The notes beneath the pieces were generated by a model. The model saw nothing but the letters and a program-made list of their open reading frames with translations. It ran no database searches and was not told the origin of the DNA. The position numbers and the translations under genes were made by a program. Positions 1-9,619 of a DNA stretch of 64,000 bases are shown piece by piece (position 1 is the stretch's first letter; each line of letters starts with the position of its first letter). Source of the DNA: Richelia sp. SL_2_1 (lineage in GTDB: Bacteria; Cyanobacteriota; Cyanobacteriia; Cyanobacteriales; Nostocaceae); the NCBI GenBank assembly GCA_012033205.1, contig JAAUSO010000010.1, forward strand, positions 16,562 to 80,561. The letters run 5' to 3'.

Positions 1-169
1 TTAAAGGTGAAATATCTGCTAAACCACAGTCGAGCATGATAAGATGAGGTCCCATTCGCACCAATAGACACATACCTTCGCTATCTTGATGGACACCATA
101 AGTAAAGCATTCTAATTCACTTTGGCTTTCCCCTTCATCAACAGAGGCTATTGAATAGCCTTCGCTCAT
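1..169 (-). CDS. Possible MBL-fold hydrolase, N-terminal fragment
   Basis: Only the first 56 codons are inside the window; the gene runs off the left edge. The start ATG is at 167-169, preceded in its own direction by a G-rich ribosome binding site (gcggggggg). Near the end of the visible part is the string GPHLIMLDCGL, which resembles the first beta strands of metallo-beta-lactamase-fold hydrolases such as the RNase J or exonuclease type. The metal-binding HxHxDH motif would lie outside the window, so the family call is an inference. The residues before it are acidic and not informative. Confidence 0.5.
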   Translation of the reverse strand, partial: MSEGYSIASVDEGESQSELECFTYGVHQDSEGMCLLVRMGPHLIMLDCGLADISPL

Positions 170-282
170 ATATCCCCCCCGCAAATCAAAGATTTATTCA
201 ACTTTTAATCATTTTTGCAGAAACAGGAGAGGAAGTAATATCAAATTCCTCTCCATCGACTATTTAAAGAAACATCACGTTT

Positions 283-405
283 TTAATGCGCCGAACCATT
301 TCCGTGATAGTTGTCTGAATCATAAAAACCATTCTTGGTCCCAAAAATTAAGCATGACAATGTAAACACGACTGTCAGTACTACTAGAATTAGCTTTACA
401 TCCAT
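283..405 (-). CDS. 40-residue single-span membrane protein
   Basis: The frame starts with ATG at 403-405 behind an aaaggtaaag ribosome binding site and ends with TAA at 283-285. The product has a hydrophobic segment (residues about 5-22, LILVVLTVVFTLSCLIFG) and a polar tail ending NGFYDSDNYHGNGSAH. The clean start signal and patterned tail make it look like a real small thylakoid or plasma membrane protein. From memory, similar short proteins with the YHGNGSAH tail occur widely in cyanobacteria, but I cannot assign a name with confidence. It lies next to the far-red photosystem cluster but has its own start signal, so membership of that regulon is not shown. Confidence 0.6.
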   Translation of the reverse strand: MDVKLILVVLTVVFTLSCLIFGTKNGFYDSDNYHGNGSAH

Positions 406-977
406 ATTCTTTACCTTTTACTTTTATAAGTTCCTATCTTTATAGGATACTGCTGCTATCAACTAGATGACAGAGAAAATTTTAATAGCATACAATTGCT
501 AATTTTGCAATGAGTAAACTTACTCCAATCCGTCAGATTGTAGTTCATCTTGGGTAGTGTGTCTATCTCACATTGCTACATTTTCGGTTTTATTCTCATT
601 CTTTTTTCCACTTTCAGTAAACCAAAAAGTTTTCTCCGAACAGCGAATGATATTAGATACCATCTCAATAAATTTAATAGTAGTGATAAAGCCGCAGGGA
701 TGAACCATCTTAGACGAGCGAAGATACTCTCAGGACTTACGTACGCAACTGGCACATTGCGATAGCGTATGCGTAAGCGCAAATCCACGTAGTGTCCCCG
801 AAGGGGAAAGCGAGTAAGGCAAGCAGATCGCCATTTGCTAGCACATTAGTACTATCAAGACTCATCGGTAAAATCAGCCCTTCTTATAATTGTTAACAGT
901 AATTAATCTGGTAAGTAGTCTTTCAAATTTAATGAGAAAATGATTATGGAGTGCATCATTAAATTGGTTAGCAATGA
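406..977. other. Intergenic spacer, no supported gene
   Basis: AT-rich sequence. Short open frames between 550 and 790 on both strands overlap each other, have no convincing ribosome binding site and resemble no family. The stretch 755-840 has small palindromes (gcgatagcgtatgcgtaagcgc, and ccccgaaggggaaagcga) of the kind scattered through Nostoc-type genomes. The left end of the degraded insertion sequence begins at 731. Confidence 0.5.
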
Positions 978-1727
978 GATTTACTAAACTTAATTATTGC
1001 CAATACTTCCGCCAGTAGTCAGATTAATTATACAATTACAAACTTAGCAGAACATTTAGAACAGATAAGTCATGACACAATCAATCGCTATCTTAAAAAT
1101 GAAAAATTAACTCCACGTTTACTTTGGGATAACGTTAAAGATTTAATAGTTGTTGACGAGGATACTTGTATTATATTTGATGATACGGTTTTAGATAAAA
1201 GATTTTCGGCTATAAATGAAGATATAGAAAGTGGTAAAACAATAAAGATTAAAGGGTTTCCTGCTGATCAAAAAGTGAAACAATTCCTTGGTTACTGTCT
1301 CTACCGATAGAACGGATTATGTCGCAACTAATGACTTATCTCAAAGTTATGAAGGATGTTGCACAACAGGTGTGTAAAATCCGTTGGAAAATAGAGGAGC
1401 CAGCGCGTTGCGGGGGTTCTCCCGTTGTAGCGACTGGCATGAGTTTCATAGGGAAATAAAGCAGTTAACTGGTATTGAATCTTGCCAATGTCGCAAAGCA
1501 CGTCTTCAACGAAATCATATTGCCCCTCGTGATGTTAGTCTGGCTTAGACTTAAAAACTTAGCTTATAAAACAGGTGAAACTGTTTATCAAATCAAGCAT
1601 AATTTACTTTCCAATTATCTAATTGAGCAGCTAAAACGCCTAGATATTATGATGTCTCCTGTGTAGCTTTTTATGCGCTCGGTGCGCGAAGCGCACCATA
1701 GAAGAGTGCCAGTTGCGTAAGCCCTGA
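731..1727 (+). mobile_element. Degraded insertion sequence with terminal inverted repeats
   Basis: The left end at 731-755 (caggacttacgtacgcaact, then ggcac) is the reverse complement of the right end at 1706-1727 (gtgccagttgcgtaagccct, then ga), apart from a 4-base insertion and one mismatch. Between them lies a broken transposase. Ends reading cagg(a/g)cttacgcaactggcac are typical of cyanobacterial insertion sequences. I see no clear target-site duplication, so the insertion is probably old. It sits just outside the psaI2 end of the far-red cluster. Confidence 0.65.
978..1666 (+). pseudogene. IS701-like transposase remnant
   Basis: One frame reads NYTITNLAEHLEQISHDTIN, then RYLKNEKLTPRLLWDN and IIFDDTVLDKR, which matches my recollection of the N-terminus of a common cyanobacterial DDE transposase of the IS701/IS4 type. 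The sequence then jumps to GKTIKIKGFPADQKVK, so the middle catalytic part is deleted. It continues in other frames with WKIEE, the stretch ending QLTGIESCQCRKAR, and finally IKHNLLSNYLIEQLKRLDIM before a stop. At least one deletion and several frameshifts and stops are present, so no active transposase can be made. Confidence 0.75.
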
Positions 1728-1743
1728 CAATTAAAAACTGAAA

Positions 1744-1944
1744 TTATGAGTCCATATTGATGACATTACCCATTAATTGATTTCCGGGAATATCCGTTCT
1801 TTCTTCTTCAATATCTTCTTTTTCAATCCAAAGAAAAAGAATAGCGAAAACGGGGAAAGGTAAAATATAAAAAACTAAGGGAATCATTATCCAAGGCAAC
1901 CAGGAAGCTGCGTATTCTCCTGTAAGTTGCGTCATATCTACCAT
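1744..1944 (-). CDS. psaI2: Photosystem I subunit VIII (PsaI), far-red paralogue
   Basis: This 66-residue protein has the PsaI signature near its start (LTGEYAASWLPWIMIPLVF, compare TGSYAASFLPWIFIPVV in ordinary PsaI), followed by one membrane span and FLWIE. PsaI sits next to PsaL at the trimerisation face of photosystem I. The ATG at 1942-1944 has a good ribosome binding site (aggagaataaatc). Ordinary PsaI is about 38 residues; here about 25 extra charged residues follow the span, including EKEDIEEERTDIPG. It lies 71 bases downstream of psaL2 on the same strand, as in other far-red clusters, and is probably cotranscribed with it. Confidence 0.87.
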   Translation of the reverse strand: MVDMTQLTGEYAASWLPWIMIPLVFYILPFPVFAILFLWIEKEDIEEERTDIPGNQLMGNVINMDS

Positions 1945-2015
1945 GATTTATTCTCCTGTTTAGATAGAAGTAAATAGTGATTGCAAATTTCGTTTTTATT
2001 TGGAGTTTTTAGCCA

Positions 2016-2528
2016 TCAGCTAATATTAACTGCACCGCGAAGAATGGCATCTAAAGCATCAAAATTTTCTAGTAACAAGTATGCAAATATAGCCCCACCC
2101 ATTGAACCTAGAAATACTCCGCCATTAAGTTCGTTCCATTCTTCACGAGTTTTTAATGGTCTCAGAGGGTCTTTACAATAAGAGCTATAAGCTCCACGGG
2201 GATTTCCTTGAAAAGTAGTCAAAGCAAAAATAGAAATGCCCAAACAGGCTAATGCAGTGATAAAAATAGCCGTAATTAATCCACTTAAATTAGCTCCATG
2301 AGCAGTTTCTCGAAGTGGTCCAATTACCACCTCTGGTCCCACTAAAAAATAACCATGAGCCATACCAATTTCTAGCCCTCGCATAAAAGGTGTTAAGCCT
2401 TTACGATAGGCAGGCAAATTATTAATAAAGGCTTTTGCTAAGGGAGAATCGTTGATTGGTGTGGATAAATTAGCAAGAAAGGGGTTGTCTTGATATGGTT
2501 TGATCACATCTATTTCGGTATTAGCCAT
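2016..2528 (-). CDS. psaL2: Photosystem I subunit XI (PsaL), far-red paralogue
   Basis: This 170-residue protein is of the usual PsaL length. It has the family pattern: IDVIKPYQDNPFLANLSTPI near the N-terminus, then LPAYRKGLTPFMRGLEIGMA, the stretch GYFLVGPEV and two C-terminal membrane spans (about residues 80-103 and 140-160). PsaL joins photosystem I monomers into trimers or tetramers and binds several chlorophylls. The start at 2526-2528 has a modest gtaggtaa signal. It forms a psaL2-psaI2 pair and lies 492 bases downstream of psaB2. Assignment as the far-red copy rests on its position in this cluster. Confidence 0.93.
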   Translation of the reverse strand: MANTEIDVIKPYQDNPFLANLSTPINDSPLAKAFINNLPAYRKGLTPFMRGLEIGMAHGYFLVGPEVVIGPLRETAHGANLSGLITAIFITALACLGISIFALTTFQGNPRGAYSSYCKDPLRPLKTREEWNELNGGVFLGSMGGAIFAYLLLENFDALDAILRGAVNIS

Positions 2529-3020
2529 ATTTACCTACTGATTGTTTTTGTAATTTGTAATTTTTTGAAAATCTCTTATCTTTTATTTTAAAAATAAATA
2601 GTCTATAAATACAATGTTGATGCTTAATTGTTATAAAAATCAATATTCAAGGAATCTTTTCGTAATAATTAATCATAAGAAAATCCTCTAACCATTAGGC
2701 TTTGGCTCACAGGTCAGAGGAGGTCGAATGACAAATTTTGTAAAGCTTAAAAATATTTTTTTCGTTTTGATAATATTGCGAATAAAATAATCTAACTATT
2801 TTAGGACTTACACACAGACTAGGATTTTATGTCATTACGAAGGAAGCAAAGTAATCGTAAAGGCTTATTTTTAGTTGTTGCCTAAGTCCTATGCAAATTT
2901 TCAGAAAGTTGTCACAATCGCGGCAAAAATAATCATATTAACAACTTTCTTTTTCAACAATCATTTAATGATGGTTAATTGTTAACAGTTATCACGGTTA
3001 ACTGATAACTGATAACTGAT
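2529..3020. other. Spacer between psaB2 and psaL2
   Basis: No gene is visible in these 492 bases. The sequence is AT-rich. Around 2805-2890 it carries a fragment (ggacttacacacagactagg onward) resembling the ends of cyanobacterial insertion sequences, and at 2985-3020 a palindromic tandem repeat built on taactgataactg, right after the psaB2 stop codon. The psaL2 promoter must lie here if psaL2 is transcribed separately from psaB2. Confidence 0.5.
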
Positions 3021-5243
3021 TTAACCTAATCGACTCGCCGTTGAAGCAATTAGAAATGCTCCATAGGTAGCAATATAACCAACTGTGAAGTGGGTTAAGC
3101 CAACCAAACGAGCCTGAACAATAGACAAAGCAACAGGCTTATCTCTCCAATAACCAAAAGATAATGGTGTTTGTTCGTGAGCCCAAGCGAGAGTTTCAAT
3201 CAACTCTTGCCAATAACCCCGCCAAGTGATTAAGAACATGAAACTCACAGCCCAAGCTAAGTGTCCTAAGAGGAACATCCAAGTCCAAACAGCAAGGTTA
3301 TTAGTACCGTAGGGATTGTAACCGTTAATCAGGGATGCTGAATAGTTCCATAAATAATCTCGGAACCAGCCCATTAAATAAGTAGAATTTTCATTGAACT
3401 GGGCGACATTCCCTTGCCAAATAGCTAAATGCTTCCAGTGCCAGTAGAAGGTTATCCAACCGAGGGTATTGAGCATCCAGAATATGCCTAGGTAAGAAGC
3501 ATCCCAAGCGGAGATGTCACAAGTCCCGCCACGACCTGGACCATCACAAGGGAATGAGTAACCAAAATCTTTCTTATCCGGCATTAGTTTGGAACCACGG
3601 GCATCCAAAGCACCCTTAATTAAAACCAAGGCGGTGACGTGCAAACCGAGAGCAATTGCATGGTGAACCAAAAAGTCACCAGGACCAATTGTGAGGAATA
3701 ACGAGTTAGTACTACTATTGATGGCATCTAGCCAGCCTGATAACCAAACATTAGCGTGATTAGGCCATGCTGTAGAAGCAATACTATCTGGATTCGATAA
3801 CAAAGTATTAAATCCGTAGAGTGCTTTACCATGAGCCGACTGGATAAACTGAGCAAATACTGGCTCAATCAGGATTTGTTTGTCAGGTGTACCGAAAGCA
3901 ACCTCTACATCATTGTGAACATACAATCCCAAAGTATGGAAGCCTAAGAATAGAGACACCCAACTCAAGTGAGCAATAATCGCTTCTTTGTGCTGCAAAA
4001 CCCTGTCTAACACATTACCCTTATTCAATTCTGGGTCATAGTCTTTAATCCAGAAGATAGCAGCGTGGGAAAATGCCCCTACCATCAAAAATCCAGCTAT
4101 GTACTGGTGATGAGTATACAGCGCTGACATGGTAGTGAAGTCCCTAGCAATGAAAGCGTAAGGCGGCATTGAATACATATGCTGTGCCACCAAAGAACTT
4201 GCTACACCCAAAGCAGCTAGCGCTAAAGACAATTGGAAATGTAATGAGTTGTTGATTGTGTCATACAGTCCTTGGTGAGGTAAATTGAACTGTCCTTCTA
4301 CCTTTTGCCCAAAGAAGTTTTTAGCATTGAGCATTTCCTTCATGCTGTGACCGATACCCCAGTTGGTACGGTACATATGTCCCGCAACAATGAAAATTAC
4401 TGCGATCGCCAAGTGGTGATGGGCCATATCTGTCAGCCACAGCGATTCTGTTTGCGGGTGAAAGCCACCTAAAAAGGTGAGAATTGCCGTTCCTGCACCT
4501 TCGGAAGTACTAAATATATGATTGGCGGTATCTGGGTTTTGTGCGTAAATTCCCCAGTTTCCCGTGAAAAAAGGTAACAATCCTTTGGGGTGGGGAGCCA
4601 CAGCCAGGAAATTATTCCAACCAACATGAATACCGCGAGATTCTGGGATTGCAACGTGAACCAAATGTCCCGCCCAAGCCAAAGAACTAATACCGAATAA
4701 ACCTGCAAGGTGATGATTTAGACGAGATTCATTGTTTTTAAACCAAGCAAGTCCAGGACGAAACCTAGGTCTGAGGTGCAGCCATCCTGCGAATAAGAAT
4801 ACAGCAGCAAGCAGTAAAAGAAACAACGAACCAGCATAAAGTTCATTATTTGTTCGCATACCGATGGTATACCACCAGTGGTAAACACCAGAGTAGCAAA
4901 TATCAACCGGATTACGCGCTCCGGCTTGCGTAAAAGCCTCAATTGCTGGTGGTCCAAATTGAGCATCCCAAATAGCGTGAGCGATGGGATGTACATGGAG
5001 TGGATCTTTAATCCAAACTTCAAAGTTACCTTGCCAAGCAACGTGGAACAAAATACCCGATGTCCATAGAAAGATAATCGCCAAATGACCAAAATGAGAA
5101 GCAAAAATCCTTTGATAAAGATTTTCCTCGGTCATTCCGTCGTGACTTTCAAAATCATGAGCAGTTGCGATCGCATACCAAATGCGACGAGTCGTCGGGT
5201 CTTGTGCCAAGTCTTGGCTAAATTTGGGAAATTTAGTTGCCAT
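3021..5243 (-). CDS. psaB2: Photosystem I core protein PsaB, far-red paralogue
   Basis: This 740-residue protein has the standard PsaB length and fold of eleven membrane spans. It starts [21 protein letters not shown] chose ATG 5241-5243 because it matches the family N-terminus, while the frame is open a further 24 codons upstream. The FX iron-sulfur motif [18 protein letters not shown] is intact, with both cysteines. It forms the reaction-centre heterodimer with PsaA2 and would carry chlorophyll f sites in far-red photosystem I. It lies 300 bases downstream of psaA2, an unusually wide gap holding a MITE-like element. No frame damage is seen. Confidence 0.95.
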   Translation of the reverse strand: MATKFPKFSQDLAQDPTTRRIWYAIATAHDFESHDGMTEENLYQRIFASHFGHLAIIFLWTSGILFHVAWQGNFEVWIKDPLHVHPIAHAIWDAQFGPPAIEAFTQAGARNPVDICYSGVYHWWYTIGMRTNNELYAGSLFLLLLAAVFLFAGWLHLRPRFRPGLAWFKNNESRLNHHLAGLFGISSLAWAGHLVHVAIPESRGIHVGWNNFLAVAPHPKGLLPFFTGNWGIYAQNPDTANHIFSTSEGAGTAILTFLGGFHPQTESLWLTDMAHHHLAIAVIFIVAGHMYRTNWGIGHSMKEMLNAKNFFGQKVEGQFNLPHQGLYDTINNSLHFQLSLALAALGVASSLVAQHMYSMPPYAFIARDFTTMSALYTHHQYIAGFLMVGAFSHAAIFWIKDYDPELNKGNVLDRVLQHKEAIIAHLSWVSLFLGFHTLGLYVHNDVEVAFGTPDKQILIEPVFAQFIQSAHGKALYGFNTLLSNPDSIASTAWPNHANVWLSGWLDAINSSTNSLFLTIGPGDFLVHHAIALGLHVTALVLIKGALDARGSKLMPDKKDFGYSFPCDGPGRGGTCDISAWDASYLGIFWMLNTLGWITFYWHWKHLAIWQGNVAQFNENSTYLMGWFRDYLWNYSASLINGYNPYGTNNLAVWTWMFLLGHLAWAVSFMFLITWRGYWQELIETLAWAHEQTPLSFGYWRDKPVALSIVQARLVGLTHFTVGYIATYGAFLIASTASRLG

Positions 5244-5351
5244 ACACTTTGATTGTTTGTAATACTGGATTTTTTTTGTTTTTTGCGGAGTAGAGTGCGA
5301 GCAAGATGCTCGCACTACCTTAACCCATCAAAATTAATGAAAAGAATTATT

Positions 5352-5481
5352 AGTGGTTTACCACATTAATTTTGAGGGGTATTACTTCAGTCCTATTTAT
5401 AGGACTTTCGCTATTAGACAGGGACTTTCAGTCCCTGGCGGATTAGATACCCACCCCGCATCATTAATGTGGTCGAATACT
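5352..5481. mobile_element. MITE-like palindromic element between psaA2 and psaB2
   Basis: The ends at 5352-5380 and 5453-5481 are imperfect inverted repeats: accacattaat and ggggt in the left end pair with atgtggt and acccc in the right. The interior has two further hairpins (agtcctatttataggact at about 5390-5407 and cagggactttcagtccctg at about 5418-5436). There is no open frame. A related sequence with similar ends lies at 57346-57520. The size, terminal repeats and lack of coding sequence fit a non-autonomous miniature transposable element. Confidence 0.5.
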
Positions 5482-5542
5482 AGGTGAGAATGGATATTCT
5501 TAAGGCTCTATCTGAGATAACAGAGGCACACCGAAGCTTGAT

Positions 5543-7905
5543 TTAACCAAGTGCGCTCATTCGCGCTAGGAAGAATGCCCAAGTGGTAACAATTCCTCCC
5601 AATAGGTAGTGAGCAACTCCCACAGCCCGACCTTGAACGATACTTAAAGCACGGGGCTGAATCGCAGTAGTAATTTTCAACTTGTTGTGCGCCCAAACAA
5701 TCGATTCAATCAGTTCTTGCCAGTAACCGCGACCGCTAAATAGGAACATCAAGCTAAAGCCAAAAACGAAGTGTCCAGCCAAGAACATTAACCCGTATGC
5801 AGAAAGTGCTGTATTGTATGAATTGATTACTTGGGAAGATTGCGCCCAAAGAAAGTCCCGCAACCAACCATTATTGGTAATCGATGACATCGCAAAGTTG
5901 CCACCAGTAATGTGAGTGACTGCCCCATTTCCATCAACCGTCCCCCAAACATCCGATTGCATCTTCCAAAAGAAGTGGAAAATTACCATGGACAGGGAAT
6001 TATACATCCAGAAAAGTCCCAAGAATACATGGTCCCAAGCAGAGACTTGACAAGTACCCCCGCGACCTGGACCATCGCAAGGAAAGCGGAAACCAAGGTT
6101 TGCTTTATCTGGAATTAACCGGGAACTACGGGCAAATAATACACCTTTGAGCAGAACTAGTACTGTGACGTGAATTGTAAAAGCGTGGATGTGGTGGATT
6201 AAGAAATCAGCCGTTCCCAAAGGTATAGGCATCATTGCCACTTTACCACCGACGGCAAGAATACCGCCTCCAAAGGCATAGCTTACAGGCTCGTGCAAAC
6301 CTGGAGCCGTTATTCCCAGTCCAGAGGTTTGTAAATTGTGCAAACCCCCAAACATATTGCCCAAAGGTGTAGCCGCTTGCAATCCCAGATTTCCAATTGC
6401 CATTGTGTGAATATGTTGTATCCACTGAGCAAAAATAGGCTGCAATTGAATTCCCGTATCCGAGAACATATCTTGAGGACGACCAAAAGCCCGCATTGTG
6501 TCGTTGTGACAATAAATTGCAAAGCTGTGGAAGCCGAGGAACTGACACACCCAAGCGAGGTGAGAGATAATTGCATCTCGGTGTCGAATTACGCGGTCTA
6601 ATACATTATTATTTACTTCCGGGTCATAGTCTCGCACCATATAAATTGCTGCATGAGCGGCGGCACCGACTATTAAAAAGCCTCCAATCCATATATGATG
6701 CGTGAACAGAGATAAAACTGTGGCATAGTCTGTTGCCAAATATGGATAGGGCGGCATTGCATACATATGATGGGCAATATGATACTTAGAGAGCCCAACA
6801 TTGCCAGATTGAGTGATAACTGAGCGTGCCAGGAAGTTGTCAGGACTTGGTAAAGACCTTTATGACCTCTAGGACCAATAAAGCTCAAAAATGGCAGCAT
6901 ATTGGGACTTCTCAGGTCATCGAGCATGAGTTTGATATTATGACCAATACCCCAATTAGTGCGGTACATATGACCAGCAACAATGAACATTACAGCTATA
7001 GCTAAGTGATGGTGAGCTACATCTGTTAACCACAAACCGCCAGTAGTAGGATTAAGACCACCGTTAAATGTCAGAAATTCTTTGTATCTACCCCAATTCA
7101 AAGTAAAGAATGGTACCACTCCACTGATAAAACCCCAATCAATACCGGGATATAATCTTCCCATCAAGCTAGGGTTCAAGATGAATTCATGAGGTAGAGG
7201 AATATCCTTAAGAGCTACTCCAGCATCCAGCAGCTTGTTAGTAGGTAAAGAAACATGAATTAGGTGTCCGCACCAGCCCAAGGAACCCAAACCTAAAAGT
7301 CCAGCCAAGTGATGATTTAACATCGACTCAACATTCTGAAACCATTCTAGTTTGGGAGCGCGTTTGTGATAGTGGAACCAACCAGCAAATAGCATCAATG
7401 CTGCCATTACCAAGGCTCCAATTGCTGTGCAGTATAATTGGAACGCATTTGTAAATCCAGCACCCCGCCACAACTGGAAAAGTCCAGAGGTGATTTGAAT
7501 CCCGTGGAAGCCATCACCCATATCGGCATTCAAAATTTCTTGACCAAATATAGGCCAGACTACTTGAGCGCTTGGTTTAATACCAGTGGGATTTGTCATC
7601 CAAGATTCAAAATTGGAAAAATTTGCCCCATGAAAATACATCCCGCTCAACCAGATAAAAATCACTGCTAAATGTCCAAAATGAGCAGCGAAGATTTTGC
7701 GAGATACATCTTCTAAGTCACTGGTATGAGTATCGAAATCATGAGCAAGAGCGTGCAGATTCCAAATCCAAGTTGTGGTTTTTGGGCCTCTAGCAAGGGA
7801 GCGATCAAAGTGTCCTGGTTTTGACCACTTCTCAAAAGAAGTAGGCACCGGATCTTTATCGACTACTATTTTTACTTTTTGCTCTCGCTCTGGAGTTATT
7901 GTCAT
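5543..7905 (-). CDS. psaA2: Photosystem I core protein PsaA, far-red paralogue, with one-base frame break
   Basis: The ATG at 7903-7905 follows a strong ribosome binding site (aaaggaggcaatcatt). The first frame reads normal PsaA up to [18 protein letters not shown] near position 6782. From there PsaA continues in another frame ([18 protein letters not shown]) to the stop at 5543. One base is missing in agtatcatattgccc; restoring it gives SII-(F or V)[12 protein letters not shown] and a protein of about 787 codons. The FX motif [18 protein letters not shown] is intact in the second part. Everything outside the single break is conserved, so sequencing error or a very recent mutation is likelier than long decay. 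It heads the psaA2-psaB2 unit. Confidence 0.9.
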
Positions 7906-8022
7906 AATGATTGCCTCCTTTTTGCAATAGGGTTGGGGGGGAATCTCTTGTATTTTTTCATCAAGGTGATAGCCCCAAAGACTTGATAAATAAATCTTTC
8001 ATCGTTATTCACCAGACTATAA

Positions 8023-9129
8023 TTACTTCACAGGCATTACTATTTGAGAAGATAAATCCAAGGGGAAAGAGTAAATTTTGCCTTCGTCCATCACTTTTAT
8101 TCCTAAATCAGCCCAGCTAATCGAATCAGCCCAGCTATTGATTACTCGCCCTTGGCTATCGTGTATGTGCTGATTAAAATTCAAGCCATTGATATTAAAT
8201 GCCATAGAAACGACACCCAAAGCCGCAGACCAAATTCCTACCACCGGCACAATTGCTAATAACAAATGCAAATTGCGCTTGTTTATGAAGCTCAAGCGAT
8301 GCCAGAGAAGCCTTCCCAAATAATTATGGGCTGCCATGAAATTGTAACTTGATTGATTGTGTTTGTGACGATGTTCTCTGGGAAAGTTTAGAGTCGAAGT
8401 GACTAAAGAACCATGCATAGCGCTCAAGAATGCCCCTCCCAAAACTCCAACTACTCCAATCATGTGAAATGGATTCATCAGAAAATTGTGTTCAGCTTGT
8501 AGCTTGAACATGAAATAGAAAGTCCCCGAAATTCCTAAAGGCATTCCCTCACAAAACCCTCCTTGTCCAATTGGATAAACTAACAGTACTGCTGCTGTGG
8601 CACTGACTGGAGCAGAGAAAGCTAAACTAATCCAAGGACGCATTCCCAAACGATAACTCAACTCCCATTCCCGATCTTGATAGCAATAGATGCCAATCAA
8701 AAAATGCAGCACAATCAGCTGATATGGACCTCCATTGCACAGCCATTCCTCAAAGGACGCTGCTGCCCAAACAGGGTAAAAGTGCAGTCCAATCGCTGCT
8801 GATGTGGGAACAACCCCAGCAGTAATAATGTTATTTCCTTGTAACAAAGAACCAGAAATTGGTTCTCCCCAGCCAGTCATATCTACGGGAGGAGCAGCAA
8901 TAAAGGCAATTATAAAAACAATTGCGGCAATGGAAAGAGTCGGTATCATCACTAGTCCAAACCAGCCAATATACAGACGATTATCGGTGCTAGTTACCCA
9001 TTCACAAAATCTTTCCCATACCAAAGAAAAATCGCTTCTTTCTACAAGATTGTTTGGATTTTGATGTTTATCGACCAAATCACTATGGCTTGAGGTCGTA
9101 ATTGTGCGTTGTAATTCAGACTGTACCAT
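8023..9129 (-). CDS. chlF: Chlorophyll f synthase, a D1-related super-rogue protein
   Basis: The 368-residue protein is related to PsbA/D1 but diverged in the way described for ChlF (also called PsbA4), the light-dependent enzyme that makes chlorophyll f. It carries the QD motif: [14 protein letters not shown], with Q151 and D152 where D1 has Met-Gly. It keeps the redox tyrosine region (YPIGQGG), the AEHN histidine and the PFHM histidine that ligates P680 chlorophyll. Manganese-cluster ligands are lost: the D1 Asp170 position is Glu (GGFCEG), and the C-terminal [13 protein letters not shown] has become [13 protein letters not shown]. The ATG at 9127-9129 follows ctaaggagcc. It lies between psaA2 and the rfp genes. 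Confidence 0.95.
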   Translation of the reverse strand: MVQSELQRTITTSSHSDLVDKHQNPNNLVERSDFSLVWERFCEWVTSTDNRLYIGWFGLVMIPTLSIAAIVFIIAFIAAPPVDMTGWGEPISGSLLQGNNIITAGVVPTSAAIGLHFYPVWAAASFEEWLCNGGPYQLIVLHFLIGIYCYQDREWELSYRLGMRPWISLAFSAPVSATAAVLLVYPIGQGGFCEGMPLGISGTFYFMFKLQAEHNFLMNPFHMIGVVGVLGGAFLSAMHGSLVTSTLNFPREHRHKHNQSSYNFMAAHNYLGRLLWHRLSFINKRNLHLLLAIVPVVGIWSAALGVVSMAFNINGLNFNQHIHDSQGRVINSWADSISWADLGIKVMDEGKIYSFPLDLSSQIVMPVK

Positions 9130-9619
9130 TTAATTAATGGCTCCTTAGTCTAGGGTAGAGGTCACTAAATTTTAGATTTTGGATTTAGGATTTTAGATTG
9201 ATCGGGAAAATAATCCAGGGGCTTGTGATTTTTTTATCCAAGGAGGAAGTTTGAATTTGAATTATTTAATCCAAAACCCCGATACTTGCTGTTCAAAAAG
9301 TCGGAACGCAATGCAGTATTGTCCAAATCTAAAATCTAAAATTCATGGTTGACAATGTAATCAAAGAATTTCAACAGAACATTCAACTTTTGAGAAAATA
9401 TATCTATTATTAGCATTTGAGAAAGTATCTACTTCTGATTTACTAATGATATAAACTCCAATTTGTTGATGATTTATGATGAATTTTCTCAGCAATAGAT
9501 TAGTTGCTATTTGGAGAATAAAAAAAAGTTCTGAAGAACTTATGAAGAAGAAGATTATATTTACAAAAGCTTACATTTATGTAAATATTTATTTAAATAA
9601 AATACGGCAAATTCAGTTA
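9130..9619. other. Upstream region of chlF, 490 bases
   Basis: No gene is visible. The first 230 bases upstream of chlF contain near-repeats of ggattttagatt and a stretch of mixed sequence. Further up, at 9387-9430, is a pair of direct repeats listed separately. A short frame on the plus strand (9476-9661) has no ribosome binding site and overlaps the receiver gene on the other strand, so I do not call it. Confidence 0.5.
9387..9430. promoter_or_regulatory. Direct-repeat motif upstream of chlF, candidate regulator site
   Basis: Two similar sequences lie in the same orientation: cttttgagaaaatatatct (9387-9405) and catttgagaaagtatct (9414-9430), sharing TTTGAGAA followed by ATCT after a short gap. 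A third similar sequence, ctttgagaactgcatct, is at 15633-15649 in the divergent region between rfpB and psbA3. OmpR-type response regulators commonly bind tandem direct repeats, so RfpB is a candidate binder. This is inference only; the other far-red promoters did not show the motif clearly. Confidence 0.3.

Noticed and set aside
550..788. Overlapping frames of about 70 codons on both strands
   Set aside because: No ribosome binding site, no family resemblance, and they mirror each other in a spacer.
1475..1666. A 63-residue gene
   Set aside because: It is the C-terminal relic of the broken transposase, ending in IKHNLLSNYLIEQLKRLDIM.
5243..5315. Longer N-terminus of PsaB2
   Set aside because: The PsaB family starts at [10 protein letters not shown]; the extension is chance.
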